Below, one piece after another: positions 1 to 6,476 of a stretch of DNA of 8,993 nt. A program made the position numbers and the translations under genes. Numbering within the stretch: position 1 is the first letter of the stretch; the number at the start of each line of letters is the position of its first letter. This DNA comes from Candidatus Izemoplasmatales bacterium (GTDB taxonomy: Bacteria; Bacillota_I; Bacilli_A; Izemoplasmatales; Hujiaoplasmataceae). Location: contig JAQVTV010000030.1 of assembly GCA_028699855.1 (NCBI GenBank), positions 1 to 8,993 of the forward strand, written 5' to 3'. The notes beneath the pieces were generated by a model. That model worked only from the letters and a program-made list of their open reading frames with translations, did not search any database and had not been told where the DNA came from.

Positions 1-405
1 GTCGGCATTTACGAATCCGCAGTGCCAACAGGTGGTATGCTGGGGACAATCACGAATGTCGAAGCCTATACAACTCTGGAAAACTTCTATTTGAATGCAG
101 ACGTGACATCCTTCAATGAGGATTGGGTATTCAATGCGGGATTCTATCCCCATCTGTCCGGTTTCTCCGATACGGTGGACATCACGAACGCATCCGATGA
201 TGCATATCCTGATCAAAGCGTTCAAGTCTCTGTCAACAACACCCACAAAGTCGTATTCGCACTACTAGCACCCGTTGAAGGGATTTCAATCAATGCGACG
301 GGCCTTGTGACGATCGCCGATACGGTGCCGCTTGGGACGGAATTCACCGTCACGGTCGCCAGTGTCTACGACGCGTCCCTTACGGATCAGATGACGTTTG
401 TGGTC
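1..405 (+). repeat. Repeat copy 1 in the surface protein (end of beta-helix plus Ig-like segment)
   Basis: This stretch aligns codon by codon with 1255-1662. Shared landmarks are GIYES, PTGGMLGT, a TNV-AY pattern, FYL, YYPHLS/FYPHLS, VxFALLxPVxG and the closing VV. The period is 1254 bases (418 codons). The copies differ by about one codon in length and are clearly diverged at the DNA level, so the duplication is old. The left edge is the window edge and may extend further. Confidence 0.85.
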
Positions 406-1683
406 CGTGAGTTCACACTTGAAGTCATCGCGGATTTGGACTCATTCACATTCGAATGGATCATCGGCCATAGTCTTGCGGAAGACTATGAAGCAGCGCA
501 TGGCATCACGGTGATGCACAATGGTGTGCCGTATGCCGGTGAAGTCAACTTTGTCTCGCAAGATGCCACCATTGCCGTGGTTGAAGATGGAAAAGTCAAA
601 GCGCTCGGCGATGGTACGACTACGATCGACGTGGTGGTCAACTCCGTGACATTGTATACGATTACCGTTCATTCGCTCATGTGGCATCCTGTGGAAACCA
701 TCGCGGATTTCATCGCGATCGGTCAGGATGGCATGAGTGTATCGAAAAGGTATATTCTGATGAACGACCTCGATTTCGAGGGTGAAGGGTTGCCCACCAT
801 CGCACACTACTCCGCAGGCTATACCTCCAAGACGAATGGATTCTCAGGCGTATTCGACGGGAATAATCATACCATCAGCAATTTCTACGCCTACTACGCA
901 ACCAACCCGGCTGTAGTCGCGAACAGTTCTCCATTTGGAACTGTGGCCGAAACAGGCGTCATTCGCAACACGAATTTCACCGGTGTCTTGATCAAAACAA
1001 GAATTGCCGGCGGCGTTGCGACCATCAACTATGGTTTGATCGAAAATTGTTTTGTCGAAGTTCATTTCACGTATCACACTACTTCCGATGTCAATAACCC
1101 CATGGGTGGCATCGCATCGAAGAACTATGGCACCATCCAGAACTGCATCACGGTTGTGACCGTTCAAGATGACATCAGTACGGTGAATATCGGCGGTGTG
1201 GTTGGAAGAACTTATGATGGTTCTGCGACCTTGAACTCGATGACGATTGGCCCAATCGGAATCTATGAGTCACAGACACCCACGGGTGGAATGCTCGGCA
1301 CATTGACGAATGTCGTCGCCTATTCGACTCTCGACGCATTCTACCTCGATGCAGTACTCGATTCATTCGGAGAAGCATGGGAATTCCAAAATGGCTATTA
1401 TCCGCATTTGTCCGCCATCACCGATGAAGTGACGATCATCAATGAGGAAACCGAAATCGCGATCGACGACTCTTTGGCGATTATGACGACGCACACGCAC
1501 ACGATCACGTTCGCGCTGCTTGAACCCGTAAGCGGTGTGACAATCTCCGCTGAAGGGCTGTTGGTTGTCGATGCCAGCGTGACCGCAGGAACAGAAATCA
1601 CCGTTACGATCCAAAGCGCTTATGATCCACTGGCAGTGGATCAAATCACGCTGACAGTCGTGGAAGCACCAATCGAAGAATAA
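1..1683 (+). CDS. Large modular secreted/surface protein (Ig-like, BIG2-like and GLUG/beta-helix segments), 5' end off-window
   Basis: The reading frame is open from base 1, and the residues before the first possible start (GTG at 22) match the equivalent part of an internal repeat. The gene therefore begins upstream and 22 is not its start. In codon numbering from base 1: about 55-135 is a beta-rich Ig/cadherin-like segment; about 138-224 resembles a BIG2 domain (SQDATIAVVEDGKVKALGDG followed by a TIDVVV strand); about 228-470 opens with a W-x-P-x-x-T-x-x-D-F pattern, then FSGVFDGNNHTISNF (281-295), then Gly/Asn-rich rungs (GGIASKNYGTIQNC, GGVVGRTYDGS) typical of GLUG/right-handed beta-helix surface proteins; the end is a second Ig-like segment. 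The C-terminus (EAPIEE, stop TAA) has no LPXTG motif and no membrane segment, so any anchor or signal peptide must be N-terminal and unseen. An adhesin or glycan-binding role is inferred only from architecture. The extracellular location is fairly safe; the ligand is unknown. Confidence 0.8.
   Translation, partial: VGIYESAVPTGGMLGTITNVEAYTTLENFYLNADVTSFNEDWVFNAGFYPHLSGFSDTVDITNASDDAYPDQSVQVSVNNTHKVVFALLAPVEGISINATGLVTIADTVPLGTEFTVTVASVYDASLTDQMTFVVREFTLEVIADLDSFTFEWIIGHSLAEDYEAAHGITVMHNGVPYAGEVNFVSQDATIAVVEDGKVKALGDGTTTIDVVVNSVTLYTITVHSLMWHPVETIADFIAIGQDGMSVSKRYILMNDLDFEGEGLPTIAHYSAGYTSKTNGFSGVFDGNNHTISNFYAYYATNPAVVANSSPFGTVAETGVIRNTNFTGVLIKTRIAGGVATINYGLIENCFVEVHFTYHTTSDVNNPMGGIASKNYGTIQNCITVVTVQDDISTVNIGGVVGRTYDGSATLNSMTIGPIGIYESQTPTGGMLGTLTNVVAYSTLDAFYLDAVLDSFGEAWEFQNGYYPHLSAITDEVTIINEETEIAIDDSLAIMTTHTHTITFALLEPVSGVTISAEGLLVVDASVTAGTEITVTIQSAYDPLAVDQITLTVVEAPIEE
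1255..1662 (+). repeat. Repeat copy 2 in the surface protein (C-terminal)
   Basis: This is the second copy of the unit seen at 1-405, offset by exactly 418 codons at its start (IGIYES against VGIYES). It ends just before the six-residue tail EAPIEE. The 418-codon period implies that the intervening BIG2-like and beta-helix part (about 406-1254) is also part of the repeated module, with its earlier copy lying upstream of the window. Confidence 0.85.
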
Positions 1684-1703
1684 CACAAAAATACCGAGGA
1701 ATC

Positions 1704-1734
1704 GCTGTCGGTCCGGTTTCATCGGACCGACAGC
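1704..1734 (+). terminator. Strong hairpin after the surface-protein gene, without a T-run
   Basis: There is a perfect 12-bp inverted repeat: GCTGTCGGTCCG (1704-1715) and CGGACCGACAGC (1723-1734), with a 7-base loop, 20 bases after the TAA stop at 1681-1683. The following bases are CTTCCCGGGC, so the U-tract expected of an intrinsic terminator is missing. It may be an imperfect terminator, an mRNA 3'-end stabiliser that allows partial read-through into the gene at 1763, or a processing site. No clear sigma-A promoter is seen between it and 1763. Confidence 0.55.
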
Positions 1735-1762
1735 CTTCCCGGGCTGTATCTCTAGGTGGAAG

Positions 1763-2614
1763 ATGAATCATACACGCCTCCAGCAGGCATTAAAACGAGA
1801 AAAAATATTGTTATGCGCGCATCGCGGCACTTATGGTGGCGGTGTGATTGAAAACACCCTCCCTGCTTTCAACCTTGCAGTGTCTTTAGGTGCGGACATC
1901 GTGGAAATGGATGTCATTCGCTCGCGAGATGGCCGTTTTTATGTTTTTCATGATTCCGAGGAGCCAAGGCTCCTGGGGTTTGTGAACAACATTCAAACAT
2001 TCACTTCAAAACAGATTGAAGAGATGCGATATCTCAACCGGTTCGGTTATCGCACCCACCAGAAGATTGACACGCTGGAATCGGTTTTACGCGCGTTTAA
2101 GGATCGGGTTTTGCTCAACCTGGATCGATGCTATCGCGGAGGCGAGGCCATGATTGAGGGTATTTTGTCTCTCATACATGATGTCGGGATGTCGGATCAA
2201 ATCATCATCAAAGCACCTCCTACGGAGGCAGTGCTTCGATGTCTGGCAAAGGCCAAGCAACCGGTGATGTTCTTTCCCATCGTCACCCATGAGCGTCACA
2301 TCCAGATGTCGGAGGACGCGCACATTCCCATCACGGGGATTGAAATCGTATTCCAGTCACTCGATCATCCCTTGGTTCAAAAAGAAGCCATAACCCGATA
2401 TAAACACAAAGGCTACGTCCTTTGGGGGAATGCGTTGAGCATCGATCCCGATTACTTACTTTCGGCGGGAGCGGATGATGAAGCTGCTTTCACGATTGGG
2501 GCGGACAAGAGTTGGGGTATATTGGTGGATATTGGCTTTGATATCATTCAAACCGATTGGATTTATCCCTTCAAAAAATATCTGAATCAGCGAAGAGAAG
2601 AAGGAAGGATTTAA
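1763..2614 (+). CDS. Glycerophosphodiester phosphodiesterase (GDPD) family protein, cytoplasmic
   Basis: The 283-residue protein has a GDPD TIM-barrel. The family hydrolyses glycerophosphodiesters to glycerol phosphate plus an alcohol, using a metal. Visible hallmarks are HRGT at 20-23 (catalytic His20), ENT at 30-32, E48-x-D50 (metal ligands), the second catalytic His in FHDS (His63-Asp64), and the C-terminal IIQTDW. The length is usual for a single-domain GDPD. There is no signal peptide or membrane segment, so it should act on imported or intracellular substrates, unlike secreted GlpQ enzymes. The HRGTYGGGVIENT pattern and the SAGADDE region suggest a GDPD subgroup found beside sugar-catabolic genes (from memory, unverified). 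The start is ATG 1763 with AGGTGGA at 1754-1760. It is the first gene of the run, with one base before the next start. Exact substrate and product stereochemistry cannot be read from the sequence. Confidence 0.88.
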   Translation: MNHTRLQQALKREKILLCAHRGTYGGGVIENTLPAFNLAVSLGADIVEMDVIRSRDGRFYVFHDSEEPRLLGFVNNIQTFTSKQIEEMRYLNRFGYRTHQKIDTLESVLRAFKDRVLLNLDRCYRGGEAMIEGILSLIHDVGMSDQIIIKAPPTEAVLRCLAKAKQPVMFFPIVTHERHIQMSEDAHIPITGIEIVFQSLDHPLVQKEAITRYKHKGYVLWGNALSIDPDYLLSAGADDEAAFTIGADKSWGILVDIGFDIIQTDWIYPFKKYLNQRREEGRI

Positions 2615-2615
2615 G

Positions 2616-3473
2616 ATGAAAACAGGAATATGCACTTGGTCTCTCATGGGGTTTCCCATTGAATCACCGCGAGACCTGGTAGACTATGCCAAACAATATG
2701 GCTTTCAGACGATCGATTTGTCTTTGGGCGGATATCAACGCTTCTTCAATTGGATGAAGCAACCTTTGAAACGCGTGATTGAACACTTCACGGCATTTCG
2801 TGCCTATGCCGACCTGCAAGGCATTGACATCTCGCAAACACATGCACCTTATGCCGTGTTTCCCAAGTTTCTTGGGAAGGATTTCCTGAAATCGCAATAT
2901 CGTTCGGTTTTGATTACACACCTAGTCGGGGCGCGTTATATGGTCGTCCACCCCATCGCTTTCCCGCTTTACGGTTTGAAACCGCTCGACCGGGAGGAGC
3001 TGGAATATAACCTCCGCTTCTTCAAGAAACTGATCCCTCACTTGCGTAAACATCACGTGCAAGCCGCTGTGGAGAATATTTTTGATCGAGACCAAGGAAA
3101 CATCCGCAATATCCATGTCTCACAACCTGAGGGTATCGCTGAGTATTTGTCCCTGTTACCGGAGGAACACTATGTGTTCTGCCTCGACACCGGACACTTG
3201 AATATAGCCGGCAAAGCGCCGCATGATGCGATTCTTCTTCTCGGAAAACGCTTGAAAGTATTGCATGTGCATGATAATGATGGCATCGGTGACCAGCATG
3301 TTTTACCCGGACAGGGCAGGATCGATTGGGACGATTTCACCGCTAGTTTGGCCAAGGTGCATTTTGATGGAGCGATGAGTCTCGAAATTAAGCCAGAGTT
3401 GTCTTTCTTTCCCGAAGCCAAACAAGTCTGTGACCGATTAGTATCCGAAACCCTCAAATACCGGCAGGATTGA
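2616..3473 (+). CDS. Sugar phosphate isomerase/epimerase family (xylose isomerase-like TIM barrel)
   Basis: The 285-residue single-domain protein belongs to the AP-endonuclease-2/xylose-isomerase-like TIM-barrel superfamily, which includes metal-dependent sugar isomerases and epimerases. Visible hallmarks are the start KTGICTWSL, HAPYA (77-81), VVHP (110-113), the metal Glu in VEN (Glu153), CLDTGH (189-194), HVHDNDG (217-223), PGQGRIDW (231-238) and LEIKP (256-260). These supply the usual Glu/Asp/His metal set. The start ATG 2616 follows the previous stop by one base and has AAGGAAGG (2601-2608) inside the upstream gene, so the two are very probably co-transcribed and perhaps translationally coupled. 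The last four bases overlap the earliest possible start of the next gene. The substrate is unknown, as this family is poorly predictive. The neighbours suggest a sugar, polyol or sugar phosphate released from a glycerophosphate- or hexosamine-containing compound. Confidence 0.82.
   Translation: MKTGICTWSLMGFPIESPRDLVDYAKQYGFQTIDLSLGGYQRFFNWMKQPLKRVIEHFTAFRAYADLQGIDISQTHAPYAVFPKFLGKDFLKSQYRSVLITHLVGARYMVVHPIAFPLYGLKPLDREELEYNLRFFKKLIPHLRKHHVQAAVENIFDRDQGNIRNIHVSQPEGIAEYLSLLPEEHYVFCLDTGHLNIAGKAPHDAILLLGKRLKVLHVHDNDGIGDQHVLPGQGRIDWDDFTASLAKVHFDGAMSLEIKPELSFFPEAKQVCDRLVSETLKYRQD
3466..3469 (+). promoter_or_regulatory. Ribosome binding site that sets the start of the G1P dehydrogenase at ATG 3479
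   Basis: AGGA at 3466-3469 lies nine bases before ATG 3479, a normal spacing. The in-frame TTG at 3470 directly abuts it and could not use it. The start at 3479 is therefore preferred, three codons shorter than the longest reading frame. The site lies inside the end of the preceding gene, which supports coupled translation. Confidence 0.6.
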
Positions 3474-3478
3474 TCTTT

Positions 3479-4573
3479 ATGGCTCATTACAAAGTCAACC
3501 GCCAACCCTTCCATACATTTATCGATCAATGCACCTACAAGCGCATCTTTGTCTTTGGTGATCTGAATACCCTGAACAAAGCTGCCCCGCTTACCGAGAG
3601 GCTCGCTGCTAAAGGGGTTGAAGTGACGCTTTATCTCATGAATCAAAATGAGATTGTGCCGACGATGGAATGGGCGGAAGAACTGATCCACCGAGCCCTT
3701 CAAGCGGAGTATATCTTGGGTGTGGGTTCAGGAAGTATCAATGATCTCGGAAAACATATCGCGCATGAACTCGGATTACCCTATGGTATCTTCGCTACAG
3801 CCCCTTCGATGGATGGTTATCTATCGAAAGGAGCCGCCCTCATTTGCCAGGGTGTCAAAACCACATTCTTCGTGAAACCACCTGATGACATGCTCATGGA
3901 TCTGGAAGTCCTAAGGCAGGCACCCAAGACGATGATTGCCGCCGGCGCGGGCGATCTGCTCGGAAAATACACCGCTTTGGCGGATTGGCGTCTGTCAGAG
4001 GCCATCAACGGTGAGGTTGTGGACGAAGAAGCTTACCAGATGATGCGCATCGCGATGCAACAGGCATTTGTCACGTATGATTTGATTGTGAAGCGAGACT
4101 CATACGGAATATCAACATTGATGGATGCCTTGAACACTGCAGGACTCGCGATGGCTAAATGCGGGCATTCACGTCCTGCAAGTGGGAGCGAACATCACCT
4201 TTCTCATTACTTGGAAATGGATTTCATCGCACACAATCAACCCATTCCCTTGCATGGACTCAAAGTGGGTTTGGGGACATTGGTCGCGCTTGATCTCTAT
4301 CATCATCTCGATTGCGAATGGTTCGACGAAGGGATTCGCGATCAAATCACACACATCATTCGAGATTTACCCTCGGTAGCACACGTGGAAACCTTGCTTT
4401 CACGGGTAGGAGCGCCTGTCAGATTTCGTGAACTGGGCATTTCTAAACCCCTGCTCTCAACAGCCCTCACACAAGCACACACCATTCGCGATCGCTATAC
4501 GATTCTTACCTATTACCATCAGAACCAAAGACTTGCCCCATTGCTTTCGCACTTGATTGAGCGATATTATTGA
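3479..4573 (+). CDS. sn-Glycerol-1-phosphate dehydrogenase (AraM/EgsA type)
   Basis: This is an iron-containing-alcohol-dehydrogenase-fold enzyme of the glycerol-1-phosphate dehydrogenase group (B. subtilis AraM, archaeal EgsA), which interconverts dihydroxyacetone phosphate and sn-glycerol-1-phosphate with NAD(P)H. With ATG 3479 as start it has 364 residues. Visible are the nucleotide-binding loop GVGSGSINDLGKH (81-93), FATAPSMDGYLS (105-116), and the very characteristic MIAAGAGDLLGKYTALADW (152-170) carrying the metal ligand Asp159. RPASGSEHHLSH (232-243) gives a second ligand, probably His239, and PLHG supplies His259. The catalytic set is complete. It is cytoplasmic. It is the third gene of the run and slightly overlaps the end of the previous coding frame region. 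In B. subtilis araM sits in the arabinose operon; here the partners are a phosphodiesterase and a hexosaminidase, which favours a degradative role towards DHAP. A related dehydrogenase acting on another phosphorylated polyol cannot be excluded. Confidence 0.87.
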   Translation: MAHYKVNRQPFHTFIDQCTYKRIFVFGDLNTLNKAAPLTERLAAKGVEVTLYLMNQNEIVPTMEWAEELIHRALQAEYILGVGSGSINDLGKHIAHELGLPYGIFATAPSMDGYLSKGAALICQGVKTTFFVKPPDDMLMDLEVLRQAPKTMIAAGAGDLLGKYTALADWRLSEAINGEVVDEEAYQMMRIAMQQAFVTYDLIVKRDSYGISTLMDALNTAGLAMAKCGHSRPASGSEHHLSHYLEMDFIAHNQPIPLHGLKVGLGTLVALDLYHHLDCEWFDEGIRDQITHIIRDLPSVAHVETLLSRVGAPVRFRELGISKPLLSTALTQAHTIRDRYTILTYYHQNQRLAPLLSHLIERYY

Positions 4574-4625
4574 TTCAAAATATGAATGAAAGACGCACCT
4601 ATCATGCATTCAAGGAGTTGCACAG

Positions 4626-6425
4626 ATGATTATACCCATTATCAAACATGTAGCGCATCATGAGGGCACGTTTGACCTCAAGAAAGCCATCGCCATTCAC
4701 TACCCTGAAATACTGGCGGATCTGAGTCTTGTGGTGCCGGGTGTTCTAAAACTGATTATCGCGCCAGAAGGAAATGAACTGGATTTCCGTTTTGACGCGT
4801 CGATACCAGATGAAGGTTATGTGCTCGACATCGAGCGCCAAGCCATCCACATCACATACAAGGATTATCGCGGTGCATTATACGCATTGATGACACTGGC
4901 TCAACTCTGTGATCATGACTTTGTTCAGTGTCAGACGATTACAGATTATCCCGATCTGAAAATCCGCGGGTTCATGTGGGACATCAGTCGCGATAAAGTG
5001 CCGACGCTATCGACAATGAAGTCGATTGTTCAAACCATGATGCGTCTCAAGATGAACCATCTTGAGCTCTATGTCGAAGGCTTTTCACTTGAACTGCCTT
5101 CATTTCCACAACTGTCCTATGATACACCTTTCACGCCATGGGAATATCGGATTTTGGAACGATATGCGGCCATTCGCGGGATTGATCTGGTTCCGAACAT
5201 CAATACATTCGGACACATGACGAAATGGCTTGAAATGGATGAATATTCCGACCTTGCAGAATGTCCCGATGGTTATCATAGAATCGGGAACCACTATCCG
5301 CCTTCCACCCTCAATCCGCTTGATGCCCGCAGTCTGGAACTGGTCACAAAAATGGTCCAGGATGTGCTCGGGTTCTCGCATTCTGACCTCTTCAATATCA
5401 ATGGAGACGAACCTTTTGAGCTTGGACTCGGAAAGAGCAAAAGCGCGTGTGAGGCGCTGGGACCGGGGAAAGTTTACGTCGATTTCATCACTCAAGTGGC
5501 TGAAGTCGTCATGAAAGCCCGGCGCCAACCTTTGATTTGGGGCGACGTGCTCGCAAGGCATCCCGAGATTTTACCGGAATTTCCAAAAAATCTCACGGTC
5601 ATTGACTGGGGTTATGATTACAAGCATGATTTCGATTTGCGCGCATCTCGCCTCCATCAACAAAATCTCACTTTCATGTTGGCTCCTGGCACATCTTCAT
5701 GGTGCAGTTTCGCCTATCGTCATCGCGATATGATTGGATCGACGAATCAGGCTGTCCAAGCGCTCAAAACGCATGAGGGACAGGGGTTGTTAATGACCGA
5801 TTGGGGCGATTATGGTCATCCGCAACCGCTCTGTTTTTCCTATCCCGGATTGGCATACGCCGCTTCTGAAACATGGACTATGAATGGACATTATGAGGAA
5901 GTAGAGGCGTGGTTGAAGCAGTGCGTCTTTATGAACCGCCCCCAACAGGCAGAATGGATACGCCGAATTGGGGAATATAGCATGATGGAAGACCGACACA
6001 TCTCCAATGGAACCATGGCCTTTCGGTCATGGATGATGGCCGGATTTTATCATCAAGATTCCTTGAGGGAGCAGTTTTCAACTTGGAAAATCGCATTAGA
6101 GAAAGTCGCCTTGTCTTTGGCTTCATCCCGATCGATTCTCGAATCTCTCGAGCAGATTGCTCATGAAATGGGCAGTTGTACCTCGCTTGTGGATCGCGAG
6201 ATTCGTCAAAGCATGAGGTTGATTGAACTCGGTGTGTTGCTCAACCAGATGATCAATCATCATATAGATCATCTCGATCGATGCCGTCGATTGATGGATG
6301 AGATCGATCACGACTATGCATCCGTCTGGTTGGAGCGCAACAAGCCAAGCGGACTCGATCGTAGCATGAGGCGCATCACCATCATCAAAGAGTTCTTGAG
6401 CCATTGGGATGAATTGATTGAATAA
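4626..6425 (+). CDS. Cytoplasmic GH20 beta-N-acetylhexosaminidase
   Basis: The 599-residue glycoside hydrolase family 20 protein removes beta-linked N-acetylglucosamine or N-acetylgalactosamine from non-reducing ends by substrate-assisted catalysis. Residues 1-108 form the alpha/beta GH20b-type N-domain (ending YRGALYALMTLAQL). The catalytic barrel starts at DLKIRGFMWDISRDKVPT (110-127, with the sugar-binding Arg114) and includes LVPNINTFGHM (188-198). The catalytic pair is Asp261-Glu262 in NINGDEPFELGLGKSK. Further barrel motifs are LIWGDV (303-308) and TDWGDYGH (391-398). About 420-599 is a helical C-terminal domain. No signal peptide is present, so it acts on imported oligosaccharides. AAGGAG (4612-4617) lies eight bases before ATG 4626; a 52-base gap separates it from the dehydrogenase with no convincing promoter, so it is probably in the same transcript. 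A hairpin terminator follows. Family assignment is firm; anomeric and sugar preference is family knowledge. Confidence 0.9.
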   Translation: MIIPIIKHVAHHEGTFDLKKAIAIHYPEILADLSLVVPGVLKLIIAPEGNELDFRFDASIPDEGYVLDIERQAIHITYKDYRGALYALMTLAQLCDHDFVQCQTITDYPDLKIRGFMWDISRDKVPTLSTMKSIVQTMMRLKMNHLELYVEGFSLELPSFPQLSYDTPFTPWEYRILERYAAIRGIDLVPNINTFGHMTKWLEMDEYSDLAECPDGYHRIGNHYPPSTLNPLDARSLELVTKMVQDVLGFSHSDLFNINGDEPFELGLGKSKSACEALGPGKVYVDFITQVAEVVMKARRQPLIWGDVLARHPEILPEFPKNLTVIDWGYDYKHDFDLRASRLHQQNLTFMLAPGTSSWCSFAYRHRDMIGSTNQAVQALKTHEGQGLLMTDWGDYGHPQPLCFSYPGLAYAASETWTMNGHYEEVEAWLKQCVFMNRPQQAEWIRRIGEYSMMEDRHISNGTMAFRSWMMAGFYHQDSLREQFSTWKIALEKVALSLASSRSILESLEQIAHEMGSCTSLVDREIRQSMRLIELGVLLNQMINHHIDHLDRCRRLMDEIDHDYASVWLERNKPSGLDRSMRRITIIKEFLSHWDELIE

Positions 6426-6428
6426 AAC

Positions 6429-6460
6429 AAGAACCTCAATCCCGGATTGAGGTTCTTTTT
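6429..6460. terminator. Bidirectional intrinsic terminator between convergent genes
   Basis: A perfect stem AGAACCTCAATC (6430-6441) and GATTGAGGTTCT (6445-6456) closes on a three-base CCG loop. It can extend by an A-T pair and is followed by T's through 6460 on the plus strand. On the minus strand the A-rich left flank (ATAAAACAA) supplies TTGTTTTAT after the stem. It lies four bases after the GH20 stop and seventeen bases beyond the end of the minus-strand ROK gene, so it serves both. Confidence 0.92.
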
Positions 6461-6476
6461 GCATTGATATTGGTGT

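Noticed and set aside
844..1722. Several minus-strand open frames under the surface-protein gene
   Set aside because: They are shadows of a repetitive, codon-biased gene; the plus frame aligns with its own repeat copy across the region.
3170..3703. A 177-codon minus-strand open frame across the isomerase/dehydrogenase junction
   Set aside because: Both plus-strand genes have intact family motifs here; the minus frame shows no domain and no ribosome binding site.
4583..4612. Inverted repeat TGAATG/CATTCA before the GH20 gene, touching the ribosome binding site
   Set aside because: The arms are only six bases with an 18-base loop; too weak to claim translational control.
6250..6315. Cluster of GATC/ATCGAT words in the GH20 gene
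   Set aside because: It is explained by a run of His/Asp/Ile/Arg codons in a helical region; not an origin or methylation cluster that can be supported.
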